Shown piece by piece: positions 24,901 through 36,654 of a stretch of 64,000 nucleotides of DNA (position 1 is its first letter; every line of letters starts with the position of its first letter). The notes beneath the pieces are model-generated. The model saw only the letters and a program-made list of their open reading frames with translations. It was not told the DNA's origin and ran no database searches. Origin of the DNA: Pseudisothecium myosuroides (lineage: Eukaryota; Streptophyta; Bryopsida; Hypnales; Lembophyllaceae); the NCBI GenBank assembly GCA_951799445.1, contig OX637294.1:27367452-27431451 (forward strand), in the 5' to 3' direction. Both the position numbers and the translations under genes were made by a program.

Positions 24901-27607
24901 ACACTTTGGATACTAGGATAGTTCATGATCGGTCTCAATTTGAATTGATACAGTTCTGTTAATTTCTTATTTCTGCTGTATTTTGTACTACACAAACTAG
25001 TTCAATTGGTGCGCCCCTCAGTAATACACTAATTTGCACCACCTTACGTGAGGGTAAGATTCGGCATAATTTAACCCCTCAGCGTCCAGAGTCTTCTTCA
25101 AAATTGACGATTTGAGAAAAATCATCATAAAGTACTATTTGCAAGAATATTTTGGAATTGATATTCAAATAAAAGTCATAGACTTTGAGTTTTAGATTCC
25201 ATCCTTGCAGTTAGATTCACCAATGCTACCACCAATATTTTTCTAAAAATTTTGAAAGGGAAATTTCAAAATATTTTCATTTTGGGAATAAAATTTGCTG
25301 GAATGGATTTCAAATGAGGTTCTCTTCATATGGTGAGTTTTTGCAATTTTTGTGTAAAGTTATGACCTCATTTTTGCAAATCCAGTTTTGAACTAGAGTC
25401 AATGCAATTTTGACTCGGTCAACCACTTGACACCCTTCCACATTTGTAATTTTAGAAAAATATGTACTCTAGTAACACCAAATCCAACCTCTAGATAGGA
25501 CAACAACTTCATAAAGTATCTCCACAAATTAGGATGATTTTCATCCAAGTAGTAATGAGAAAGAAAAGTGATTTTGAATCTGTTAGTCCTCCAAATATTG
25601 GACGTCAGAGTGCTTCAGGGTTAAGTAAATTTTGTCAAAAAGTGGCGCATGTTATCTTTGGCTTAGGTTGATGTGGAAATTTAATTTTGGCACTTAGCTT
25701 GTTGTAACCAATCCTCACATATGGGAATTGGGGGGAATTTTGGGAATTTTGCTAATTAGCAAGGTGCACTCATATGGAAGTGCTTATTATTTTAGATAAA
25801 ATTATTATATTGTGGTCTACTCTATTTGATACTATTTTAAATATATGATTGTAATTCAACTTCAAACCAAAATTCATCCACTTTCATGTACATTCATCAA
25901 ATTTCCATCTAAGAATCTTCCAAAGGTTCACACTAATTAGACAACATTCATCCAACATTCATCCAAATTAGTGTGAGATCTTGCCCTATTCAGACTCATA
26001 ATAATTGAATTAACTTGTGGAGCTATTTTGCTCAATTCTCTAGCATAATGCCCGTGGTTTTGGTGTGTTGCAACCAGGTTGAGAACGCCCACAGTGCAGA
26101 TCTCCATTGTGTCGATTGGAATGCTCATGACGAGAATCTTCTCTTGACTGGGTATTTATTCACAATCTTTGTTATATTGAATTCATAGCATTTTCCTATA
26201 GTTCATGCTTCGAGAGAATTGTTTTGGATGGTTATTCTCACTAGTTTAAGATGTTTTTTAGACCAGGTGCTCTTTGTTGTCATTGGTTAATTTTCTAAAT
26301 GACGATTCAATCAGAAGTTTTTCTTTGTTGGTGTCTTTTTTGGGGGGTAATGAATTAATGTAAATAATGGCAATGTGTATGTGATAAATGTTCTTGAAAA
26401 CCTCTTTTTGAGACTTTTATTGTGTTTCAGGTCGGCAGATAATTCTGTCAGGTTGTTCGATCGTCGGAAGATTTCAGGCAGTGGTCAAGCTCTCCCTGTT
26501 GGGCATTTTGAAGGGCACTCTGCGGCTGTGCTGTGTGTCCAGGTATCATTTTTAGCTTTTCTTAGTTCTGCAACCAACTTCTGGAAAGTCTTCTGTCTCT
26601 TCACCAACTTCGTCAGAAAATCTGCTCAAACTAAATAATTTTAACAAGCTTTCTTGTTGGTTGTTTGCTGCACAGTGGTGTCCAGATAGAGCTTCTGTCT
26701 TTGGGAGTTGCGCTGAGGATGGATTGCTCAATGTGTGGGATTTTGAAAAGGTTAAAGTACCTTCATGTCTTACTTGCAACGCTGTTTCTTTCTTTCATGA
26801 ACTAGAGCGTGCTGGAAACTACCCATATATCAAGAATAATTCAATCACTGTTCACTAACCTAAAAATCAGTTGTGTGGATATTAACAGGTCGGTAAGGCA
26901 GTGAATACCAGCAAACTGAAGCAACCTGTAAAAGTGCCTCCAGGCTTGTTCTTCCAACACACAGGACACAGGTATCCTTCTGCAAAATTTTGCCCTGGTG
27001 AAAAATTTGAGAATTAAGGAAGGTTGCATTTTGCATATTTTTGCTGTCCAATTTGATTCTGCACCGCAGATGCCTTGGAACAGGTTTTATATAATTGTGA
27101 GAAGACCTAGAGTGTAGATGGTCGTGGAAGATGAAGATAAGTTTTTAGCATTCTGCTGAACTATTTGGAATAGCTCCCACATTTTCCCGCATCTTATTTT
27201 GATTATGGATGAGGACTTTGTATAAACAGGGACAAGGTCGTGGACTTTCATTGGGATTTGTGCGATCCGTGGACAATTGTCAGTGTGTCTGAAGATGCCA
27301 ATACCCCTGGGGGTGGGGGTACTTTGCAGGTTCTTTGCTTGACACCCGTATTTGCTTGCGAGCGCTACGCAATATGACTCGAACAAACATGAAATTAGGT
27401 GTTACGCAGAAATAGTGCGAGTTTCTGGAGAGTACTTTTGGTTTATTTTGTGGATGATTATGGAGCTTAATGTTTTTTTAACCATTCGTCTTGCTGCTGC
27501 AGATTTGGAGAATGATTGATTTCATTTACAGAGATGACGACGAGGTTCTAGCAGAGCTCGAAGTAGTGCGGCCTCAATTAGTGACGCAAAATGCCGCTGC
27601 CAGTTAG
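21947..27607 (+). CDS. MSI4: MSI4/FVE-like WD40 histone-binding protein (15 exons, 456 aa)
   Basis: Plant RBBP4/7-type WD40 protein of the MSI4/FVE branch; the family acts in histone deacetylase/Polycomb complexes and with CUL4-DDB1. Exons: 21947-22053, 22560-22623, 22907-22993, 23224-23286, 23473-23538, 23686-23760, 23955-24030, 24255-24456, 24678-24759, 26078-26151, 26431-26542, 26676-26750, 26889-26971, 27230-27329, 27503-27607. Phases agree throughout and give 456 codons plus TAG; the Arabidopsis protein is about 50 aa longer, mainly at its N-terminus. The N-terminal histone H4-binding helix region (YDWLTNHHLMWPSLSCRW) is followed by IIHPGEVNRIRELPQ and repeated WD blades (VLIW, VVLW, LLLWDAR, RLFDRRK, LNVWDFE, LQIW). 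A Gly/Ser-rich loop in exon 8 matches the MSI4-specific insertion. Intron 3 appears to be GC-AG (CAG|GCATCT). Intron 9 (1.3 kb) holds a TTAA element. Confidence 0.93.
22300..22320 (+). promoter_or_regulatory. Telomere-like / telo-box repeat in intron 1
   Basis: Tandem TTTAGGG units (about two and a half) in the first intron of the MSI4-like gene. AAACCCTA telo-boxes are known plant regulatory motifs and also Polycomb recruitment sites. Here a role is only inference. Confidence 0.4.
25075..25620. mobile_element. TTAA-flanked element inside intron 9 of the MSI4-like gene
   Basis: TTAA at 25071-25074 and 25621-25624. Ends CCCCTCAGCGTCCAGAGTC and, inward from the right, CCCTGAAGCACTCTGACGTCC, an imperfect inverted pair. 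AT-rich interior without coding capacity and without clear similarity to the other TTAA elements. Confidence 0.6.
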
Positions 27608-28192
27608 TTTTGTATCGTTTTACAATTCATTGGATGTTAATTACTATCAATGTAATCGTTACCCTTTTCTGGATATGTCTTGCAGAGTCTCAAAAGTCAG
27701 AACTGAGTTTGAGATTCAAAACTTCAAATTCATAGAGCAATGTAGGAAAATGGTGATGAATTTCTGCAAACCTTGAACTATTCACGATAGTACTGTAGTT
27801 CAAATGGGATATAAGTTGGTGAAAAATGAGGTCATTTTTACATTAGCATGCACAAGTGACTTGAACCAAGTATGCCCCAAACATAGTTTTGGAGTGCTCT
27901 TCTAGAACACAACATCAATGGAGGCTATTTCAAGAACATGACAATCTCTCATTGGACAGGGAGAAGTATGTACTTTTTCATAACATAGGGATGCTTTATT
28001 GAGCATTATGATGCATTCCATATTGAACCCTTGATTGAGCTTATTGACTAAGATTGAACCATCCAATGTTAAGGTGAAAGGAGAGGCTCATTATGAGAAA
28101 TACCACACCTTGCTACTCCCATGGCTCAACAAGTTATGATTCATAACAAGGTTCTATTTTCACACAACATAGTTCATAGTTCAAAGTTGTTC
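27608..28192 (+). other. 3' flank of the MSI4-like gene
   Basis: Probable 3' UTR followed by AT-rich DNA. A stretch near 27620-27680 resembles the unit of the tandem repeat at 28193, suggesting an older third copy. Confidence 0.4.
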
Positions 28193-28366
28193 ATTGAATT
28201 GTCAATGTAATCTTTATCCTTTTGTGGATATATTCTTTGTCTAGTACACTCCTCAAGTTTTATCAAAGTCTAATGCATCATTGAATTGTCAATGTAAGCT
28301 TTATCCTTTTGTGGATATATTCTTTGTCTACTATACTCCTCAAGTTTTATCAAAGTCTAATGCTTC
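28193..28366. repeat. Two tandem copies of an 87 bp unit
   Basis: Two copies (starting 28193 and 28280) of 'attgaattgtcaatgtaa...caaagtctaatgc' that differ at only a few bases. Confidence 0.9.
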
Positions 28367-28594
28367 TATAATTTTAACATTCTGTTAGGAATTTATAGTT
28401 TTAACAATGTATGAGGAAGACTACCAAATTGATTCTCATTTTTTTGAGCTTGATGAAAGATGTTCAATTACATTTAAATTTGGAGGTTGTAGAAACCATT
28501 GTAAAGTATAAAATCCTTACTTTCTATGCCAACATTGAACTATTTTTCATCTTTTGTCATTTGTCATGTTATACACCGGTGGATGTGTAGCAGT

Positions 28595-28805
28595 CACTAC
28601 AAGAGAAAGGGGTGTTTTAAGTATAGTCCTAGAGATAAGATTTTAAGTAATGACCTTTTTAGGAGATTTTAAGTAAGAAATACGCGTCTTTCTATTAAAA
28701 TTTATTAGAAAGACGCGCATTTCTTACTTAAAATCTCCTAAAAAGGTCATTACTTAAAATCTTATCTCTAGGACTATACTTAAAACACCCCTTTCTCTTG
28801 TAGTG
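28595..28805. mobile_element. CACTA-type hairpin MITE (copy 2) with 3 bp target duplication
   Basis: Begins CACTACAAGAGAAAGG and ends with its reverse complement. The ~100 bp arms differ at about one position, so the transcript would form a long, almost perfect hairpin. AGT flanks it on both sides (28592-28594, 28806-28808), the 3 bp duplication expected of CACTA elements. No coding capacity. Related to 9882-10083. Confidence 0.9.
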
Positions 28806-28808
28806 AGT

Positions 28809-30891
28809 AGTCACTCTAGGACCTTGAAGAGTTAGTTTAATAGTCTAAATTAGTATAGAAGGTTCATTTAGGACCCCAGAGGATTAGGCTAGCAATTGAG
28901 GTTATTTGGAGGTGTGAACAAGACTTTTGGGGGCTAGAAGATTTGTTTGTACCCCTTTAGGCCGCTCTCTTGCCTTTTATTCTCTTTAACTCTTGCATGT
29001 TGTAGTGCTTCTGTGTTGATAGGAGTTGGAATATGTTTTGTAATGATGATGGTTTTTAAAGTAGGTACTAAATGTTAATCCTTAATTTAGCTTGTATTGC
29101 AAAACCAATCCATAGTACAGGAAAAATGGATCTTGAAGAGGACTGCAAAATTAAAATAGTGATGACATCACTTGCTCAAATTTCAAAAAAATATTCAAAA
29201 AAATATTCTATAAAAAAAACTTTAATTTTTTTAATAATTTAATAATCTTAGTCCCTATTGATTGAAATTTGACTATAAACTTTGTCTTTCTTCAATTTAA
29301 AAAAACATCATTGCTCATTCAGATTTAGGATCTTCTTTAGGCCTCATTCTTGTAATGAGGCAATAAGGAGTGAAGTGCATTATAAAGTTTCTCTTAGCGG
29401 TTATTTTTCATGTTTAGTTTTTTCATTGTCCTGCAAAGACAAATAAGCAATGAACTTGCTTGTTTGAGATTATGCATTAATCATGGCTAGATAATAGTCT
29501 CACTATATCATATGATATGAATCAATAGTGCATTATTTTAATAGAAAGTAGATGAATCATATAATATAAGAACGAAAAATAAAATTGATAAAATCAAATA
29601 TTTGAATAGATAGCATCATCCATTTCATGGCCAACTTTAAATTCTTGGATTGGCACATGCACAAGCCCTTAGGATGTTGTGGAATCCCAAGTCCAACAAC
29701 ATTGTAGTTGTTGATTTTCAACTATGACTCTATGATGAATTAGCACCTCTAGGATTATTTAGATTTCTATAGAAAGAAAAGCCTTGTGTCTATTGGTTGA
29801 ATTCATTCTTTATAAAATATTGCAATAAATAACTATTGCACATCTTATCTATTTTTTTTGCAATTTTCAAAAATAATTTATTATCTAAAAATAGCCCCCA
29901 AATTATGTTACACTTGCTAATTTGGGAGTTTCTAGTATTATTTTGTATCCAAATAACAAATTTGAAGCTGATATTTGGAGGAGTCTTCTAATAGATTTAT
30001 AGCTACCGTCCAAAAAAAATCTAAAAATAGTTGATTTTATGTGGTGTAGAAGTTCACAAAGTAAGCTCTTTTCTACATGCATTTTGAAATATATAAAATA
30101 TTATATTGGTGTTTTTTTTTGTGAATGACCATCTGCAAAGAATTGTTAAAAATGGAAAAATTTTAGATTTTTTTGTAAATTGTTTTTGCTTTTCTTTATA
30201 AATTAAAATGTCAAAGTATCTATTTTCTTGAGATTTTGCACTTTTCTAGTTCCTCTACTTAGAGAATTTTTATAAATTTTTCTTCCTAAAGTATTTTCTT
30301 TTTAAAGGTGTATACATTGTTTACAATGTTTAAATTTAAATTAATTTTTTTTAAAATTTTAAAGCACTTTAGAAAATAATCAACTGTATTCCTAAAAATG
30401 CAACAAATAGTACAGGTGTTTCTTGCAATCACCTTTTGATGTAGGTTCACGGGATTTTATGAGGAGGCAATATGTTGTTTCAAAAAAGTGCATCCAAAAT
30501 TTGGGAGATTTTTTTAAATTTGAAGTGGTTGTTTGTAATCTTGGATGGTATAGTGTGCATTGTTAAACATTTAAGGATTTTTGGGAGTGTTTCTTGTTAG
30601 ATTAGTATCATTCTTATTTTTTGATTGTGCAATATCAACAATGTTTGCTGCTGATAGAAAATTGTACTAAAGGATAGCCTGCATATGAGATTGCCAAAGT
30701 GGTTTTCTTATTATAAACTTAAGCATGACACCTATGTACCTATATGTATAATTCAATTGAATGATCTATTGAGTCAAATTTAAGTCGTGCTATAATTTTA
30801 CTGCAAAATTTAATATATAATTTTTTTTTTTGGTCACTGTAGGACATGACTAATCAACATTAACAATGAATTTGTATTGTTTTGTGCACAG
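28809..30891. other. AT-rich intergenic DNA
   Basis: No gene or clear repeat recognised over about 2 kb; long T and A runs dominate. Confidence 0.4.
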
Positions 30892-30939
30892 CTTGCTAGT
30901 GAAACACCTTCTAGATTCAATGCATTGCAAGAAAAATTG
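30892..30939 (+). other. Possible isolated short exon
   Basis: A 16-codon open stretch lies between an acceptor-like gtgcacag and a donor-like GTATGAG, in phase 0 at both ends. Too short to identify; it may belong with the exon at 33505-33741 or be chance. Confidence 0.2.
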
Positions 30940-30992
30940 GTATGAGAATATCATTCAAACACTTTTTGGAGAAATTGATGGGATAAAGTTAA

Positions 30993-31145
30993 CCCTTAAA
31001 GGACCAGCCTGTTGATTCTGGCAACATAACTGTTTTGGGAGGTACGTGTAAGTGGAGATTTGCATATTTTAGGCTGAAACATTAATACAAGGTGTGGGCA
31101 AGGAATATTTCTAATTTTCATTGAATTTCAGTATACAAGTAAAAA
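30993..31145. mobile_element. Truncated TTAA-type MITE (left end only)
   Basis: TTAA at 30989-30992, then CCCTTAAAGGACC. About 150 bp aligns with the first 150 bp of copy C at 10614 (shared 'ggtacgtgt', 'gagatttgcatatttt-aggctgaa', 'ggtgtgggc-aaggaatat'). The right end is missing. Confidence 0.7.
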
Positions 31146-31810
31146 AATATAATGGAAAAGGTTGTTTCAATCTCAACTGAGGCAAGAACGGGCAGGGATA
31201 CTTACACTACACTCAAATTTTTCAGAAAATATCCACAGCTATAAGGGCAAGGTTTTGGAACATAAGATGGTTGGGTCGCAAATTGGGTTTGGGCTGACAT
31301 ACTGCAGGCCAAGTAAATGCTCAAAGGCATTTTCATGTACAGTAAAGTCTCCTTTACTTGAGTAAAAAATAATTAAATAAATATTCTCAACTTGATTTGT
31401 GTTCCCAAGTGAGAAGATGAGCTCCTTATGTACACTTGAGGTGGTAGGAGGAGTCTCAATCCATGTGGAACATATGTGAGCTTGAATGAAGAGGAGCTCC
31501 ATTGAAAATTTGGTTTTAAATACGAAAAATAGTTTTGAATGGGGAGTTGGAAAGCAGTTCCCTCCATTTGATTCTTACATCCTTGACACTCAAAGACGTC
31601 TCTGATCCAAAACCATTAGAATAAATATTAGCCTTAAAGGAAGCCGGAGGTTCAAGATATTGTGAAGACCCCAGAAAAATATCAACCACTAGCAACCCGT
31701 GATGTCGCAACCCATGCACCCATAAGTTAATTGATGAAGGCACAAATAGTGCCAGCTGTTTGCAAAAGGGACTAGTGTAGCCCTGTGCCGTTGCCACATC
31801 CAAAACAAAA

Positions 31811-32250
31811 GTAAAAGTCATTTTAAGAACCCAAAATAACTCAAAAACCCATAACTTTCCCTCTGTAGGTCCAAACGCCATGAAACAAAGCTCATGCACC
31901 CCTCCTCACCCAGGGCTTTCCAACAATACCAAAAACGTGACAAATTGACACATGGTTCAAAAGATACATGATTTACTAATTTTTAAGATCCAAAAATAAT
32001 TCAAAAATCCATAACTTTCACACCATAGGTCCAAACGCCACGAAACCAAGCCCATGCACCCCTCCTCACCGAGAGCTTTCCAACGGTACCAAGAGCGCGA
32101 CAAAATCAAAGTAAAAGTAATTTCCTAATTTTTTGACCCATAAATGCTTCAAAATTCAATAACTTCCGTACCTTAACTCCAAAAGCAACGAAACCAAGCT
32201 TGTGCACCCCTCCCGGTCGAGGGCTTTCCGACGGTACCAAGCATGCCACC
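31811..32250. repeat. Three degenerate tandem copies of a ~150 bp unit
   Basis: Copies start near 31817, 31971 and 32117. Each contains 'ccataactttc', 'ggtccaaacgcca-gaaacc', 'catgcacccctcctcacc' and 'gggctttccaacggtacc'. A retrotransposon remnant is possible. Confidence 0.7.
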
Positions 32251-32255
32251 GGGGG

Positions 32256-33504
32256 ACGCACGGTCCGGGAGATCTCGACGTGACAAACAAAACAAAACAA
32301 ACAAAACAAACAACCTGTCTTAAGGTATGGATCTTGGGAAGCGATTGTTGCGCGGGAAGTGTTGGTATTAAATCTTGAGCACATACAAGTGTCGTCGTTG
32401 CCTTTTTTGTTATACTATTGTGAACTAACTCTGTTGAACTCTATTTACAAGGATTTTGTGTGTCGCTGTAAAGGTTTGTGTATTGCCATACGTGAAGGTT
32501 CTGTGTTTGTGGACGATTGGAGGTTGGAGATAGAGCCTAGCTTGCTTCGCTAAGCTTGCAAATTTAGGACTTCAGAATGTAGCTTATGAGCTTCAACAAG
32601 GCTGTGTAAGTTGGTCAGTTGCCGTTTGTTACCGTGAGAGTTTCTGTGAAATTTTACGATGAAATTCTCTCCGGGCTTTGTTTCCAAGCATGCATTGTTT
32701 GTTTCCGAGTGTGCATCAAAATCTAGAAGAGCACAATCATCTTCCTCAATTAAAACGTCGTTTCATTTGGTGAAATTAGCTGCGTAATTGCTCGTGGAAA
32801 AGAAATTTAAAATCCATAAGAGGGCGGAAGTAGGGAATTACAGTAATTAGAATCCCTCGAACCTCATGCACTCCGATTGCTTGTCACCCCGATTGTGGAG
32901 AATTTTTTTTTATGACGATTCTTCAGAAGTTTTAACATATACCTAAACAAGCTTGCACCTCTTGCTTGTCAGACTACTGTCCTCCAAAATCAGTTGCAGG
33001 TGAATAACAGCATATGGTATAACAGGTTCTTGATCTTTTCCGGTCAATGAAATTTTACGGTGAAATTTTCTCTTCAGGCTCTATTTCCAAGCGTGCGTCT
33101 GTCTGTGCAACAACATATTTGCAGTGAGGCGAGTTTGTGGCGATCATACGTCAGTTTGAAGCTTAGCTTAGTCAATAGATAAGATAGTGATGTTGAATTA
33201 TATTATTAAAGGTGATCTACTTTGTTGACAGGCATCCTTGATTGGCAACAGGGGCTCATTAAAAAATTGATTAGCACGTCTCACAAATCACGATGTACAA
33301 ACACTGGCTATGCTATCCACTCTATACCGTCAGGTTTGAAATTTGCAAATATTCAACTCACTAAGAGAACTTACAAGAGCCATTGGCCATCCTATTCCTT
33401 TGGTTGCTTTTGTTATGGCGATCATTTTGTTGTTATAACTAAATAATGGACATTGATTACACTAGCTTTCCAAGGTTTACTTTTGTGGTGGTAATTCTGT
33501 GCAG
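32256..33504. other. Intergenic DNA, no gene recognised
   Basis: Nothing assignable. Two segments near 32640-32700 and 33045-33110 share 'tgaaattttacg-tgaaattctct-c-ggct' and 'tttccaagc-tgc', an old direct duplication. Confidence 0.4.
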
Positions 33505-33741
33505 ATTTTGCTGCGGTCTAGGAATAAAATTGAGAGTGCCATTATTTATATACAAGGAACAAAAGATGGTGACTTCATTCCTAGGAGAGTTGAAATGAAT
33601 TCATGGATCTCATTATATCCAAGGAAGAGGGACAGTCATTCCAAAGATTCAAAGAGGTATGGTATTTCTATCATTGCAAGTGCCTACAAAGCAAAAATAT
33701 TGAAATTTCGACTGATAGGAAACACAATTTCTAATGTGAAG
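33505..33741 (+). other. Well-formed 79-codon exon of an unidentified gene or gene fragment
   Basis: An open 237-base block lies between an acceptor (tctgtgcag) and a donor (AAG|GTGAGC), in phase 0 at both ends. The peptide is basic and Ile/Ser-rich (starts ILLRSRNKIESAIIYIQG). I do not recognise the family. No convincing neighbouring exons were found, so it may be a captured or decayed gene piece. Confidence 0.4.
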
Positions 33742-35445
33742 GTGAGCCATGCGTATATGCATCGTCAACTTCAACTTGATCCAACTACACCAACATTATA
33801 TGCAGCTTGCAATTGTGAGTATTTCACACGCTACCCTTTATTTGAATTGCAAGTACATCCAATCCAAATGTTGCCAATAGCTGAGTTTACGATTGACTCC
33901 AGATTTGTACCCAACCACGCATGAAGACTGGATAGACCTTCTTAGCATAATGGAACCAATTTGTGTTGTCCATGCTGAGATTGGAGAGGCTACAAGAGGT
34001 GATTGTAGTCACAAAGAATTGCAAGATGATTCTATCTTCTTTCATAACGCATCCTACCATCCTGTCCAAGCCATTCATGTCAGTAAGGTTGGCACATGGC
34101 ATGTCTTCGACTGCCATTGATTGTTCTTCCTATTGGACGTCAGACTTGTCATTGTTGTAAGAAGTGATTAGATGATACTACTTTTTCAAGTAGTATTGAT
34201 GATTTTTTTTACTGACGAAGGATACAATCACTTGGTGACCTTTCATGTTGGAGTATGAACGGTGGACCTTGCTATTAAAGCTTGGATGGAGATTTTGTGG
34301 AGTCCAACTACAATGTTGGAAGCAACTGAGAATGGGGCTCAATTGTATCCAATTTATCCTTTCAGTTATAATCAATTCAAGTCTAAAAATACATAGGGCC
34401 TATTGCCTATCTTCTTCAATATGTTGTTTGTATAGAAAATGTAGTAGAGGTTATTTTATTTGATTTTTGTTGCTAGTTGAGTTGCGAGGGCGCTTTACTA
34501 AGCTAAGGGGGAAATTGAATGGTTGTTCATTCATGCCTTATTGCAGTGTGGATTTGCTTTTGGACATGTATGTGCATTCTAATACTTGTAGTTTATAACC
34601 TCTACTATTATCTCTAGTATTGTATAATTCAATGAGAATGAAAAGATCCTCCATATATCCCTCAAAGCACTATATTCGCATTGGGACATAATGGTTAGAT
34701 ATACTAGACAAAAGGTCTTATTCTTGATACTTTTAAATATTTTAGCATACAATTAAGTTTATTTTTTTCTAAAGATTCATTGTAGATTGATAGTACTACA
34801 AATACAATGATATTGAAATCTACATTTTTTTGATGAATGATATTCTTACAACTTTTGCAAATGAGTACGGATGAACTAACTCTTATGATTGTATGTCCTT
34901 ATAGAAACATGTTGAAAGAATGACTGCATAAAACATTTGGACTATTTAAACTTCACAGACTGTGTATCCTACACGACCTACATGATAACTTTTAAAGTAA
35001 TGAGCCAATGAAGCCAAAATTTATTACGAAGGTGGATGTTACCCTTATAATTATAGTGGTTAGCTTTCAAGTATTTGAAAAATTGTTTATTGTTGAAAAT
35101 TCAATTTTCCTAATCTAGCACTTATAATTTTCATGGTATTCAAGATTTTCAAATCTTAAAATCCATGTCTACATTGTTGTCAAGAAATATTAAAACTCAG
35201 AAAATCTTGAGACAAATATGAGTTCTAAAATGTACATCACAAACAAAGCGATACTTCAATACGCAACAACATACAATCTTTAAAATTTAAAGGAACCTAG
35301 AGTAATTTCTTGATCAATTGGTAAATTTTGACTTTAGTAGTAACTGGTGTCCTAGCCCCTTTCTAAAGATACATTCTAATCATTTGAAGTGCTAATAATC
35401 TAGAGTAATTTCTTGGTCAACAAATTCTGACTTTAGAAGTAATCA
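33742..35445. other. AT-rich intergenic DNA
   Basis: No gene recognised. Two ~100 bp direct repeats starting 'ctagagtaatttcttg-tcaa' lie near 35297 and 35400. Confidence 0.4.
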
Positions 35446-36654
35446 ATAACATCAACCTTCTCTATTAACACATCTTGTTTCAAGACAATGCCAATTTATC
35501 TTGAAAATTTGCCAAGTTGTATACATACCTAATTGAACAATTTCCACATGTGAAGTTGCAAATACATGCATGTACTTCATTTAAAAGCCCATTTGTCCCC
35601 AATGACAATCCTTACAAAGGTTCAAGTATAATATTAGCTCTAATTTTAGCACCATTGATTCATTAGATTATAGAGAGGTTATAGATTTGCCAAGTACTAA
35701 TTTTATTTTGTGGGAATTAGTAGAACACACTCAATATTTCATACCACACTAATTTGAAAGAAAATATATCACAACTAGTGCATCTTTTGCAAATTAGTGT
35801 CCCACACTACAAAATAGAAAAAATCACTTTACTAACAACCAAGATATAATTCCTAAACATGGATCCTCTACTACAATTGAAAAGTCAAACTCACACCAAA
35901 TCTCTCAAACAAGCACCTCCAAAACTAGAATGCAAATGGGGCACTTATGGCAACTAAGACAAACTCAACCAAACAACACATAGAAAAGCAAGAAATGAAG
36001 GAAAAGACAATACCATGTAAACCCAAAACTTCAACTACAATAAACTTACATCCAAGATCAAAATCAATTTATTTCTCTTGAGCTCAAAGCCACACTAACA
36101 TAAATCTCACTAATTATAATCACCTAGCCTCAACATTGACTTCCATAATTCACACCAAGGTAAGGACCAAAAATTGAGTTACCTACTTATGAGCACATCA
36201 ACTGCAATAGCAACAAGAGTGACCTTGCTACTAAAAGAAAATAACTCCTAGCATGGCCATCTTGAACAAAGAACTTCAAAACAATCATTTTGACATCTTT
36301 TCTAGTGAATAGTCTTCTCAATACATTTTGAAGTTGCCAACAAAAGGATGCATATTGTATGGACGGGGGGTAGTCTTAGGCCAATTCTAACTAAAATTCG
36401 CCATCCTCTGATTTCAACTTCTACACAAAAACCATCGCTGAAAAAAATGCAAAGACTACAACCTCTATGAATACCTCCTTTGAGTCATTTCCAACCAATG
36501 CAATTGTTTTCAATCAATGATCAACACGATAACTATATTTGCAAATGATGACAAATTACAATGAAAATTTTCAAATTACAATTGCATGCAAAAATCATGG
36601 TCAAGAGATTCAAAAAACAAGATAGCCAACAATTGGTCAAGATTGCCAACCTGG

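Noticed and set aside
31516..31899. 127-codon minus-strand frame
   Set aside because: Overlaps a tandem repeat and shows no conserved motif.
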